DNA of 42,762 bases from contig JAFXFO010000036.1 in the NCBI GenBank assembly GCA_017520425.1, positions 1 to 42,762 on the forward strand, read 5' to 3'. This DNA is from Lachnospiraceae bacterium (GTDB taxonomy: Bacteria > Bacillota > Clostridia > Lachnospirales > Lachnospiraceae). Positions 6,358 through 14,841 of this stretch are shown here, piece after piece; within the stretch, counting starts at the first letter, position 1, and the number at the start of each line of letters is the position of its first letter. The notes below the pieces were generated by a model, which searched no databases, had not been told where the DNA came from, and saw only the letters and a list, made by a program, of their open reading frames with translations. The position numbers and the translations under genes are program-made.

Positions 6358-8481
6358 ATGTCCGATAGCAAAGTGTATCAAAGAATAATAATCGCCATAC
6401 TGCTTGTTTGTATGTTGGTTTTTGCAGCTTGTGGAAAGAAGGATACTTCAACCATACAGCAGGCAGAAGCACAAAAGCTATTTTATTTGAAATCTGAAGA
6501 GTTGCCGGTGACGGATATGGTGTCGCCTTATTCCAATCTTGTGCTTTTAGGCGAGGGGCATTATGCTGTGGCAGGAGCAAACGCAGAAAGTACGTATCTT
6601 TGTGTAGGAAGCACGGAGGAACCGGGGAAGATACAGCAGTTTGTGCTTCCTGAGGGAATGCTTCCGCAGGCTATCACTATGACAAAGGATGCCGATAAAG
6701 TGGCTTGTCTGGCGCAGAAGGATGGTGGATATTATCTTACGGATTACATAGTAGCTACCGGGGATATGACATGTATTTCCATTGAAGATGCGGAAGTTGA
6801 CGGAAGTGCTGTTATGTCTATGGGTAAAACATCTGACAATAACACAATTATTGTAACACAGAAAAAGCTTTATCTATTGGATTCGGAAGGGAAATGTAAG
6901 CAAAGTTTTGCCTGTCCCGGATTACAGTTTACGGGTGGAACAGTTACCACAAACGATACGCTTTACATCACTTACAAATCAGAGGATGGAAGTATTGTTT
7001 GCTTGGCAAAGCTGGATAAGGAATTAAAGAAGCTGTGTACTTTTCAGGGAGCAGGTCATTTGGTATCAAAAGGGGATAATGATGTCTATTTTTATGATTC
7101 CGCAAACCTATATCATTTAGATGTTCAGAAGAATGAAAGCACCATTTGTTTGGCCTTTGCCGATTATGATATTGTATCTTCACAGATACTGGATTTTCAT
7201 GTGAATGAAGACGGCAGCATAGGGCTGATAAGCTGGGACAGAACTACCAAAATGCAGTATCTGACACTTTCAGAAAATGTGGGACAGGCGGAGGCAAAGG
7301 ATGAGAAGCAGGTAATTCGTATGCTGGGCTTGTGGGAGAAGAGTCTACAGGGGCATTATGGAGAGCTGGTGGCTGCCTTTAATAAGAGTAATGATAAGTA
7401 TCGGGTAGAAATCGATGCCATAGAGCCGGAAGGAAGAACCACGGATGAATTGAAACAGTTGATACATGCGAGATTACTGGGAAGTGAGTGCCCGGATATT
7501 CTGGTGGTTACGGATTACAAGGATTTGCCCTTTTATGAGAATAAAGGAGTGCTGTTAGATTTGATACCATACATTGATGCAGAGGGTGGTATCGCCATAG
7601 AGGATTACCAAGAGCAGATTCTGCAGTGTTTTCAAAGGGATGGCAGCTTGTATGGAATGCCGGTTACCTATTCGGTAGAGACTTTGGGAGGAAGTGGTGC
7701 GGTGCTGGGAGAGGCGCCCGGCTGGACAGTGGATGAATTTTTACACTGGCTGGAGGCACATCCCCAGGCAAAGGCATGGGACGGCTTATCAAAGACTAAT
7801 ATATTGCAATATTGTCTGGCAGGTGGCATAGAGGGCTTTGTGGATGTGGAAAATGACAAGGCAGCTTTTGACTCGGATGAATTTAAGCGGCTGCTAAGCA
7901 GAGTGAAAGAACTGCAAACAGACACGAATACTTATTACGATAGCTGGCATAGGGATATGACTTCTGATGAGGTACGGCTTGAAGTATTGTACTGTGATTC
8001 TTTTAAATATTTGCTTTCTACCTATCAGAGTCTGTACGGAAGTGATTTTGTATATAAGGGGTATCCTTCACATAATGGAGAACCGGTTTATTTGTTGAGT
8101 ATGTCCTGCTTAAGTATTCCGGCAAATTCTTCCTGTCCCGAGGGCGCATTTGCGTTCTGGGAGTATATTATGACATATGAAGCGAGGGGAGAAGGCGACA
8201 CCAAATTCCACACCCAAAAGCAGGCATTTGAACAGAGCCTGACAAATGCACAAAAGGATGAAACTCTGGTGCTAAACGGAGAACAGCTGAAACTGGAAGA
8301 AGAGGATGTTGAAAAGATAATTAGTATGCTTGCCCAAGCTTCACCGGACACCGCACAGTTCCGGCAAATCAGAAATATTGTTTTGGAAGAAGCAGATGGC
8401 TTCTTCTCAGGAAATCGGGATGTAAATGCTACCTGTGATGTGATACAGAATAGGGTGCAACTGTATCTGGATGAAAATTAA
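6358..8481 (+). CDS. Lipoprotein with solute-binding-like C-terminal domain (array member 1)
   Basis: A 707-residue lipoprotein. The signal peptide has a lipobox VFAAC with lipidated Cys25. Residues ~40-310 contain repeated short beta-strand units (for example KLYLLDSEGKC, NLYHLDVQKNE), suggesting a beta-propeller-like region. Residues ~318-640 resemble an extracellular solute-binding protein: AAFNKSNDKYRVEI, CPDILVVTDY, GVLLDLIPYID, DGSLYGMPVTY, PGWTVDEFLHWL. The tail is the family signature VIQNRVQLYLDEN. The ribosome binding site is weak (GGGGG). No ABC permease is adjacent, so it may use a distant transporter or act as a surface sensor or binder. Two intact paralogs follow in tandem. Confidence 0.82.
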   Translation: MSDSKVYQRIIIAILLVCMLVFAACGKKDTSTIQQAEAQKLFYLKSEELPVTDMVSPYSNLVLLGEGHYAVAGANAESTYLCVGSTEEPGKIQQFVLPEGMLPQAITMTKDADKVACLAQKDGGYYLTDYIVATGDMTCISIEDAEVDGSAVMSMGKTSDNNTIIVTQKKLYLLDSEGKCKQSFACPGLQFTGGTVTTNDTLYITYKSEDGSIVCLAKLDKELKKLCTFQGAGHLVSKGDNDVYFYDSANLYHLDVQKNESTICLAFADYDIVSSQILDFHVNEDGSIGLISWDRTTKMQYLTLSENVGQAEAKDEKQVIRMLGLWEKSLQGHYGELVAAFNKSNDKYRVEIDAIEPEGRTTDELKQLIHARLLGSECPDILVVTDYKDLPFYENKGVLLDLIPYIDAEGGIAIEDYQEQILQCFQRDGSLYGMPVTYSVETLGGSGAVLGEAPGWTVDEFLHWLEAHPQAKAWDGLSKTNILQYCLAGGIEGFVDVENDKAAFDSDEFKRLLSRVKELQTDTNTYYDSWHRDMTSDEVRLEVLYCDSFKYLLSTYQSLYGSDFVYKGYPSHNGEPVYLLSMSCLSIPANSSCPEGAFAFWEYIMTYEARGEGDTKFHTQKQAFEQSLTNAQKDETLVLNGEQLKLEEEDVEKIISMLAQASPDTAQFRQIRNIVLEEADGFFSGNRDVNATCDVIQNRVQLYLDEN

Positions 8482-8532
8482 AACGTAAGAAACTCTTAAA
8501 AATTTAAAAGAATCTTAAAAAACACCTTCTCA

Positions 8533-8547
8533 TAATTATGATACCAT
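8533..8547 (+). promoter_or_regulatory. Extended -10 promoter shared by lipoprotein genes 2 and 3
   Basis: TAATTATGATACCAT contains an extended -10 (TGa-TACCAT) about 50 nt before the ATG at 8585. The same 11-nt core TAATTATGATA recurs at 10896-10906 before lipoprotein 3. Just upstream, TCTTAAAA occurs twice (8494-8501 and 8513-8520). Confidence 0.45.
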
Positions 8548-8584
8548 AAAGATAAGCAGTATCGTATTGTGAGGAGGTTTTTGT

Positions 8585-10855
8585 ATGCAAAAAAGGTCAA
8601 AGGTATGGCAGATATGCGCTATGACTCTGGTAGGCATGTTAGTACTTAGCAGCTGTGGTGGTAATGCAGGGCAACAAAAGGTTGAGGAGTTGACACAGAA
8701 GCTGACTCAAAAGGTATCCTTAGAGGAGATAGATTTGGATTCTTTGGATGTGAGTGAAGGAGGATGGCGGGACAATTCTTTGGATTTGTATTCTGCTACA
8801 AGCCATTATGAATTAAAACGTTCCTATCCGGAAGATGCGGCCGGTGGCGGAGGTGCGGGTCAATTGGTGGCTGATACCCGTGCCTATCGTATGAAGAAGC
8901 ATCTGCTGATGGATGCCGAAAAAAGCTGGGACGAAGTCTCTTTTGTGACTGCAGACGGAGTTGATGGAAGCCGGGCATTTACGTCAAGAACCGAGCAGGT
9001 TTGGGCCATTGGTGTAGCAGCCGGTACGGATGATATTCTTCTGGAAACCATTACCCCACAAGAAGATGGGGCCTGTGTAGAGCATCATGTAATTCTGCTG
9101 GATAAGGATATGAATCGAAAGCAGGATATTCTCCTGCCTTTTCTGGATGGAGAGGATTATATTATCTTTAATACCATGCGGATGGATGTGCTGGGAAATC
9201 TGCATTTGATATATGAGGCTGACAGTAAGCACTATGTGATTACGGATAGTAAAGGGGAAATATTAAATGATTATGAGATAAAAGGAAGCAACGTGCAATT
9301 ATATTTTACCACGGACGGACAAGTGGCACTGAAAATGCAGGAACGGATTGATAAAAAGGAGAAATTCGTTTTCCTACAGTATGATGTGACAATGGGGAAA
9401 ATGGAGACTCTGTCAGAATTTGAAAAGGAAGATAACCGGAACATACAAAAAGCGATTTGTACGGATAAGGATACTATTATTTTTACAGATAGCGTAGGAG
9501 TCTACAAGAGCAATCCGAAAAATATACAAGAGGCTACGCTTCTGTATGAATGGCAAAAGCATGGTATGCTGGTGACAAATGTATGGGATGTGCAGTATTT
9601 GGAAGGGAATAGGATATCACTGTTATACGGGGAAGGGGATAAGATGTATTATCTGAACCTGGAGCCTACTACAGAACAGGTGCCCATACAAAGGATTGCC
9701 TTCGCCATTCCTTCCCATAAGAAATCCATATATGAAAAAGCTGTGATTGCGTTCAATAAAAAATATCCGGCTTACTATATGGAGCTAAAAAGAGATTATG
9801 ACCAAACAGCACTGCTTACAGAGTTGATGGCCGGAAATGGCCCGGTTTTGATTGATACTCAATTAACAGGGTTTGAAGAACAGAAGGAATTATGGCTACC
9901 GCTGGATAAAATCCTGGAGAAGCTGAAGCTTAATAATGAATTACTACTTCCTGTTATGGAACAGGGTAATATAGACGGACAGCTATATGGGCTTGTGAGG
10001 GATTTTAGGATACAAACCGTAATAACAGTGGGTGATGAGGCTAGAGACTGGGATTATGATATGCTTACCAGGGAGATATTGGAGAATAAAAGATTGACAG
10101 CACTTACAGACAGCGTCAGTTGTGATGGGGGCTGGAGCTTTGTGGCTGGTTTCTTGATGCATGGTTTGGAGGAGAACTATTTTATAGATGCCAATACGCA
10201 GACCACTCGATTCAGGGAACCACAAACACAGGAGATTTTAGAAAATGTGAAACGCTTTTATACAAATAACGAGAGGCTTGTGCCGGGTCAAGGCTTGGAG
10301 GAAGGAAAGGTGCTTTGCAATCCGGTAACCATTAGCCGCCCGGAACAGCTGGCACTTTATCGATTGTATTATGGGGAAAAGCTACAGTATAGCGGGTATC
10401 CGACTAAGAATGGAGGAAAGCATTTCTTAAGAAGTGATGAGCCCATCACGATTCGTAAAAATGCTTCCAAGGAAGAGGTGACAGCGGCGTGTCTGTTTTT
10501 AAAGATATTGCTTTCCTATGAGGTGCAGGTTGAGACGATTAAGGACAGTACATTATCCTTCAGTGTGCGAAAGGATGTGTTGGAGGAACAATGGGAGGCC
10601 ATGGACGAGCAAACCGATGCATATGCTTTGGGTATTGAGCAGATTCAGCTGGGGGATGGAGTGGATGTTTCTAAGGATAAGGAGACACTGGAAAAGCTAT
10701 TGGAGAATGCAGTACCGGTGGAGTATCTGCCAAGAGAACTGCTAAGTATTTTCCTGGAGGAAATGACGAGGTATTTTGACAATGAGATAACCTTAGATAT
10801 GGCGCTGGAGCATTTGGAGAATCGTGTGCAGCTGTATCTGGATGAGAACCAATAA
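8585..10855 (+). CDS. Lipoprotein with solute-binding-like C-terminal domain (array member 2)
   Basis: 756 residues, with a signal peptide and lipobox VLSSC (Cys24), preceded by GAGGAGG. The N-terminal ~360 residues again look like a strand-repeat domain. From about residue 365 (IAFAIPSHKKSIYEKAVIAF) a solute-binding-like domain follows, with IDGQLYGLVRDF and the closing LENRVQLYLDENQ. It differs from member 1 in lacking the PGWTVDEF segment, so the ligand pocket may differ. The decayed fragment at 5851-6184 is closest to this copy. It has its own promoter-like element, so it can be expressed separately from member 1. The ligand is unknown. Confidence 0.82.
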   Translation: MQKRSKVWQICAMTLVGMLVLSSCGGNAGQQKVEELTQKLTQKVSLEEIDLDSLDVSEGGWRDNSLDLYSATSHYELKRSYPEDAAGGGGAGQLVADTRAYRMKKHLLMDAEKSWDEVSFVTADGVDGSRAFTSRTEQVWAIGVAAGTDDILLETITPQEDGACVEHHVILLDKDMNRKQDILLPFLDGEDYIIFNTMRMDVLGNLHLIYEADSKHYVITDSKGEILNDYEIKGSNVQLYFTTDGQVALKMQERIDKKEKFVFLQYDVTMGKMETLSEFEKEDNRNIQKAICTDKDTIIFTDSVGVYKSNPKNIQEATLLYEWQKHGMLVTNVWDVQYLEGNRISLLYGEGDKMYYLNLEPTTEQVPIQRIAFAIPSHKKSIYEKAVIAFNKKYPAYYMELKRDYDQTALLTELMAGNGPVLIDTQLTGFEEQKELWLPLDKILEKLKLNNELLLPVMEQGNIDGQLYGLVRDFRIQTVITVGDEARDWDYDMLTREILENKRLTALTDSVSCDGGWSFVAGFLMHGLEENYFIDANTQTTRFREPQTQEILENVKRFYTNNERLVPGQGLEEGKVLCNPVTISRPEQLALYRLYYGEKLQYSGYPTKNGGKHFLRSDEPITIRKNASKEEVTAACLFLKILLSYEVQVETIKDSTLSFSVRKDVLEEQWEAMDEQTDAYALGIEQIQLGDGVDVSKDKETLEKLLENAVPVEYLPRELLSIFLEEMTRYFDNEITLDMALEHLENRVQLYLDENQ

Positions 10856-10881
10856 TGGAATACAATGATATGAAAAACCTA

Positions 10882-10910
10882 AGGACAATCCCTATTAATT
10901 ATGATAAGAT
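10882..10910 (+). promoter_or_regulatory. Promoter of lipoprotein gene 3
   Basis: AGGACA (10882-10887), 17-nt spacer, TAAGAT (10905-10910) with an upstream TGA forming an extended -10. It shares TAATTATGATA with the element before lipoprotein 2 at a similar distance from the start codon, suggesting common control of the array. Confidence 0.55.
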
Positions 10911-10942
10911 GTAAATAAAGAACATGCAATAGGGGGATTCTG

Positions 10943-13102
10943 ATGAAAAAACTATTCGTAATCTTAAGTACCGTATTCCTCTGTATTTTGAGTGCTTGCG
11001 GAAAGAAGGAAGCGGAGACAACAGAAAATGTGCAAAAGCAGTATAGGGAGGTTCCTACGATTTTTCGGCATGAAGAGGAGTATTGTCCCTTGGAAATAGT
11101 AGGATTTTGTGGGGATACCTATTACTTTTATCAAAGAGAGGATTGGGAAGAGGACGGCAAGGCGTATTGGAGGATAACGTTTTATAAGCAGGCGCTGTCT
11201 AAGGAGGCCCAACCGGAACCTGTGGGGGTAGTATTAGACAATCCTTTTCTGACGTCTTCTTACTTATCAGAAGATGGGATGCTTTACTTATTGCTGATGC
11301 AAGAGGAGGAATACAGCAGGACCTATCAGATATTGGGGTATGACTCCCAGGGTGGCCGGACAGAAGAAATCAAGCTGTCGGAAAAAGATTTTGAGAAGGA
11401 AAGTATTTTGAAGTTTCTTCCCGCGAAAAGCGGCAGTCTGTATGTTTTGACCAAGAAGAACCTGTTTCTGGTGGATAGGGACGGTTCTGTGAAGCAGTCT
11501 TATCCCTGCAAGGGAGAGGCTTTTCGGGGGATATGTGAGCTGACAGAGGACAGTATTGCGGTCACCTATATGGAGAAAGGAACCGAAAACTGTCAGCTGG
11601 TTCTCTTGAAGGAAGGGGACTCTGGTTTTTCAAAAAGCATACCTATTAAGGGAAATGGTGAACTTTTATGGAAGCAAGGTCAGGATATCTTCTTTATGGA
11701 TGCCGCTGATGTTTATGCCTTAAATACACAGACCGGCGAAGTGCTGGAGGAGATGAGCCTGAAGGGGCGTAATGTTAGTATAGAGCAAACGGTAGATGCA
11801 AAGAAATTGGCGGATGGATTTGCCTTTTTAGGGTATGCTGCCGATCGGAATGCAGTTAAGTATGTAGAATTTATTTTGGCGGAAAACGTGCAGGAAGAGA
11901 ATACGGATTCGTCCGGAAGAAGATATATTTCCCTTTATGATTACTCCTTTGACAATATGAATCACGTGATGTTGGAAAGAATCATCGAGGCGTATAACGA
12001 ACAGAGTGATGCTTATCAGGTGGAGTTGAGGGATTATGAATATGCCTACATGAATGAGGCGGAGTTTGACCCGCTTAAAATAATTACCACGCAGGAATTT
12101 CCGGATATTATTTTCTCTGCAGACAATACTCTCATGAATGTTTTTTTGGACAATCAGTGTTTGGAGGATCTGATTCCCTATATTGAATCATCAGGGAAAA
12201 TCAGTTTTTCAGACCTGGCAGAGCCGGTCAGAAATGCATATTATGTGGATGGCAAGATGTTTATGATACCTCGAATGTTTCATCTGACGTCCATAATGGG
12301 AGCGGAGTCTCAAATGGGAACACCCGGCTGGACGGTGGAAGAATTCCTGCAATGGTTGGAAGAGCATCCGAACAGGAATGCTTATATGAATCTTTCCAGA
12401 AGCGGCGTGTTTGATATATGTCTGGATACGGTGATTGAGTCTTGTCTGGATGAGAACAGTGGCAGGATTGATTTGGAAGGAGAGAGCTTTAAGCGCTTTG
12501 TGGCGAAAATCAAGAGCCTGGAATTGCCGGAAACGGCCGGTAAGCCCAATTTTGAATCAGAGATTGATGTAAAGTCCGGATATATCACAGAAGCGGGGAT
12601 TGATAATCTGAGTCGTACCGCCACGGGAGATGATTTGCTTGGTGAAGAAAGTGTATATAAGGGATATCCAAGTACGGATGGAGCACCAAAGGCATACTTA
12701 CAGGCCTATACGCTTAGTATTTTCAGCACCAGTCAGGTGAAAGAAGGGGCATATGATTTTGTGGAATTCTTTCTGACCTATCAGGGCAATGAGTGGAGTG
12801 ATGCCAATGAAGTACCGAGTACAAGATTGTATACATGGAAGAGCAATCTGGACCGTTCCATCGAAAATGTATTTAAGCCGGAAATAAAGGAAGTATACGG
12901 ATATGAAGTGACCCGGGAACAGGTAGACAAAATATTGGAGCTGTTTCCGTATGCAGAACTCAGAAAGAAGAAATATGTTGAAATTCGGAAAATAATCGAA
13001 GAGGAACTTCCCGCTTACTTGAATGGAGGGAAGAATTTAGATGCGGTCTGCAATGTGATACAAAGCAGGGTGCAGCTGTATCTGGATGAAAATGAAGGAT
13101 AA
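10943..13102 (+). CDS. Lipoprotein with solute-binding-like C-terminal domain (array member 3)
   Basis: 719 residues; short signal peptide with lipobox ILSAC (Cys19), after a GGGGG ribosome binding site. It has the same two-part layout: a strand-rich region with YVLTKKNLFLVDRDG-type repeats, then from about residue 326 a solute-binding-like domain with FPDIIFSADN, LEDLIPYIES, DGKMFMIPRMF and PGWTVEEFLQWLEEHP. The end is NVIQSRVQLYLDENEG. Members 1 and 3 are more alike in the C-terminal domain than either is to member 2. An intrinsic terminator directly follows, so this is the last gene of the array. Confidence 0.82.
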   Translation: MKKLFVILSTVFLCILSACGKKEAETTENVQKQYREVPTIFRHEEEYCPLEIVGFCGDTYYFYQREDWEEDGKAYWRITFYKQALSKEAQPEPVGVVLDNPFLTSSYLSEDGMLYLLLMQEEEYSRTYQILGYDSQGGRTEEIKLSEKDFEKESILKFLPAKSGSLYVLTKKNLFLVDRDGSVKQSYPCKGEAFRGICELTEDSIAVTYMEKGTENCQLVLLKEGDSGFSKSIPIKGNGELLWKQGQDIFFMDAADVYALNTQTGEVLEEMSLKGRNVSIEQTVDAKKLADGFAFLGYAADRNAVKYVEFILAENVQEENTDSSGRRYISLYDYSFDNMNHVMLERIIEAYNEQSDAYQVELRDYEYAYMNEAEFDPLKIITTQEFPDIIFSADNTLMNVFLDNQCLEDLIPYIESSGKISFSDLAEPVRNAYYVDGKMFMIPRMFHLTSIMGAESQMGTPGWTVEEFLQWLEEHPNRNAYMNLSRSGVFDICLDTVIESCLDENSGRIDLEGESFKRFVAKIKSLELPETAGKPNFESEIDVKSGYITEAGIDNLSRTATGDDLLGEESVYKGYPSTDGAPKAYLQAYTLSIFSTSQVKEGAYDFVEFFLTYQGNEWSDANEVPSTRLYTWKSNLDRSIENVFKPEIKEVYGYEVTREQVDKILELFPYAELRKKKYVEIRKIIEEELPAYLNGGKNLDAVCNVIQSRVQLYLDENEG

Positions 13103-13112
13103 TAATACACAA

Positions 13113-13148
13113 ACGGCGAATTGTATTGTCTGCAATTCGCCGTTTTTT
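13113..13148 (+). terminator. Intrinsic terminator after the lipoprotein array
   Basis: ACGGCGAATTG and CAATTCGCCGT form an 11-bp stem followed by a run of seven T. It separates the plus-strand array from the converging minus-strand XRE gene. Confidence 0.9.
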
Positions 13149-13191
13149 TGAATCAATTTAGTATCTAATATAATATTTTTACCTCACCCGG

Positions 13192-13509
13192 TTACTTTTG
13201 ACTACTGGTAGCAATCAGTTGCTTAGTCAGATTCAGCACCACCTCCAGGTGGGCATCATCTAAATAGACCAAATAGGTATCGATTTCCTGAATGAGCGCA
13301 TTGTCATCAATGAATAAAGAGGCAACCGGTACATCGAAGAAATTGGCAATCGCATAGAGCTTATCCATGGAAGGGTCAAATTTATCCACCATCATCTGCT
13401 GTATATAGCAGGGAGTAGCATCAATGGCCAAGCTTAATTTGCGCATGGAGATGCCGGATTTGTTGATAAGATTTTGGATATTCTTCTTTAGTATCTTGTT
13501 ATCAGCCAT
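13192..13509 (-). CDS. Small XRE-family helix-turn-helix regulator (copy 2)
   Basis: A 105-residue paralog of the regulator at 173-514: ISMRKLSLAIDATPCYIQQM replaces ISMRELSLALDTSSSYIQKI, and the tail IQEIDTYLVYLDDAHLEVVLNLTKQL is almost the same. The HTH occupies residues ~8-65; the C-terminal helix probably mediates dimerisation or partner binding. The strongest difference lies in the recognition-helix region (TPCYIQQMMVDKF versus SSSYIQKIMEGKY), so the two may read different sites. It converges on the lipoprotein array and is divergent from the candidate small RNA at 13690. Array members or the RNA are plausible targets, by position only. Confidence 0.85.
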   Translation of the reverse strand: MADNKILKKNIQNLINKSGISMRKLSLAIDATPCYIQQMMVDKFDPSMDKLYAIANFFDVPVASLFIDDNALIQEIDTYLVYLDDAHLEVVLNLTKQLIATSSQK

Positions 13510-13654
13510 TTCTCTTATGAAACTCCTCTTGTTGTAGTGAAGTAATTGATTTAATTATAGTTGTTTTTCAGAACGAGGGTGGAGTTAGGAAACATTCATA
13601 ATAGGTTTGCGTATATGCAACATACATACATTTTGGAAAGAATTACCAATAAAC

Positions 13655-13683
13655 TTGATGGGAGTCTAAGAGAGTAGTATAAT
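13655..13683 (+). promoter_or_regulatory. Near-consensus promoter with no downstream same-strand gene
   Basis: TTGATG (13655-13660), exactly 17 nt, then TATAAT (13678-13683). No plus-strand gene follows before a terminator at 13763-13807, so it should drive a short transcript. A near-palindrome TTGCGTATATGCAA (13607-13620) lies upstream and could be an operator in this divergent region. Confidence 0.75.
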
Positions 13684-13689
13684 AGACGT

Positions 13690-13807
13690 ATAAAAACACG
13701 AACTTAACTCTGCATGGAAGGCAGATGCATTTCCGTTGATGTATCACATCAACAATATAGTAAGAGACAGCCCGAATGGTTACATCCAAGCTGTCTCTGC
13801 TTCTTTT
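13690..13807 (+). ncRNA. Candidate free-standing small RNA
   Basis: The predicted transcript of about 118 nt runs from the strong promoter at 13655-13683 to an intrinsic terminator. Visible structure includes a perfect 8-bp hairpin GTTGATGT-atc-ACATCAAC (13735-13753) and the terminator stem AGAGACAGC/GCTGTCTCT (13763-13771/13790-13798) with a short inner TGG/CCA pairing and a T-rich tail. A possible ORF from ATG 13714 would have to read through the terminator and has no ribosome binding site, so a non-coding RNA is preferred. I do not recognise an Rfam family. Confidence 0.6.
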
Positions 13808-13830
13808 TTAAGCTATTTACTTTTGTTGGA

Positions 13831-14694
13831 TTAGTTGAAATCCTCAACCTTGGCTTCTAAGGGCTTCTCCAATATAGCCGGGTTGGCCATAAACTTTCGA
13901 AGCTGGCGAAGGGACAGTGCGAAGTAGAGACCATCGCAGAAGCGTTCATCACTGACCAATCCCCAACCCAGACGTTTCTGGGGAACGATATCGTTGTTGG
14001 AGAGGACGGTGGGGACACGCTGTTCCTTACCCATGGCGAAGAAGAGGCCGGTGGTACCGAATTCATATACATGGTGATAAATATGATTGATACCCAAGGA
14101 CTTCAAATTGGTGATAAAAAAGCTGGTATGGAAGGGACTCAGCTCAATGATTTTCTTGGGAAGAAGATTGTGCTTGTCCGACCATAAAAGTAAGTTGATA
14201 ACCCCTTTAATAAAGGGTCCGGGAATGACATTCATAAGGGTACGTAACAGCTTATCAGTGCCGTTTTCACCGGTTCGGTTTACGGTTTCCTTAGCAATAG
14301 CGGCGTTAATGGTTTCGGCAATTTCCTGTATGGATTCGGTACCTTCGAAGCAAAGCTTGATGGTGGTACCGGTACTACCGTCATCCAAGGTAGGGTGTAC
14401 TACGAAACTTACCCAAATCTTGGGACGGGTGTAAATCTTGCCGTTCACACAAAAACGGTTTAACTGGGGACGGAGTGCAATCAGCCTTACCACCGCAGCG
14501 ATGATGATGTGCATATAGCTCAGCTTCAGGCCTTCCTCAGCCTTTGCCTTTATGTACATATCCATGGGCTTGCAATCGAAGGTATCCTCGTACATATTCA
14601 TAGAATCGGTACGGGTCTTCATAACGTAGGGCATGATCTTCTGCATGGGGTCTAAGTCTCGAACGAGACGTCCATCCGGGCGTTTTCCAAACAT
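13831..14694 (-). CDS. 2-oxoacid dehydrogenase E2 / CAT-fold protein without catalytic His
   Basis: 287 residues resembling the acyltransferase core of E2 subunits and chloramphenicol acetyltransferase: SYMHIIIAAVVRLIALRPQLNRF, VSFVVHPTLDDGS and the C-terminal SDERFCDGLYFALSLRQL. In active family members the latter contains HxxxDG; here Glu stands in the His position (ERFCDG), so acyl transfer by the usual mechanism is unlikely. There is no lipoyl or peripheral-subunit-binding domain and no E1 or E3 gene nearby. Proteins of this short type are often auto-annotated as E2 in Lachnospiraceae. The real role is unknown. It stands alone between the small RNA and the uxaC terminator. Confidence 0.75.
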   Translation of the reverse strand: MFGKRPDGRLVRDLDPMQKIMPYVMKTRTDSMNMYEDTFDCKPMDMYIKAKAEEGLKLSYMHIIIAAVVRLIALRPQLNRFCVNGKIYTRPKIWVSFVVHPTLDDGSTGTTIKLCFEGTESIQEIAETINAAIAKETVNRTGENGTDKLLRTLMNVIPGPFIKGVINLLLWSDKHNLLPKKIIELSPFHTSFFITNLKSLGINHIYHHVYEFGTTGLFFAMGKEQRVPTVLSNNDIVPQKRLGWGLVSDERFCDGLYFALSLRQLRKFMANPAILEKPLEAKVEDFN

Positions 14695-14805
14695 ATAGGC
14701 TCCTTACCGATGAAGAAAAGTCTTCACCTAAATTTATAGATTTTTAATAATTATACCGAATTCTACAAAAAACTACAAGTTATTCAAAGAAATTCATCAT
14801 CAAAA

Positions 14806-14833
14806 AAGGATGCCCTTTGGGAGGGGCATCCTT
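14806..14833 (-). terminator. Intrinsic terminator after uxaC
   Basis: On the minus strand AAGGATGCCC and GGGCATCCTT form a 10-bp stem with an 8-nt loop followed by a T-run (the A-run at 14802-14807 on the plus strand). It ends the lacI-uxaC unit. Confidence 0.9.
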
Positions 14834-14841
14834 ATCAATCA

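Noticed and set aside
13714-13860. Plus-strand 48-codon ORF overlapping the candidate small RNA
   Set aside because: No ribosome binding site, passes through the intrinsic terminator, and its last codons are antisense to the next gene; kept only as an alternative reading.
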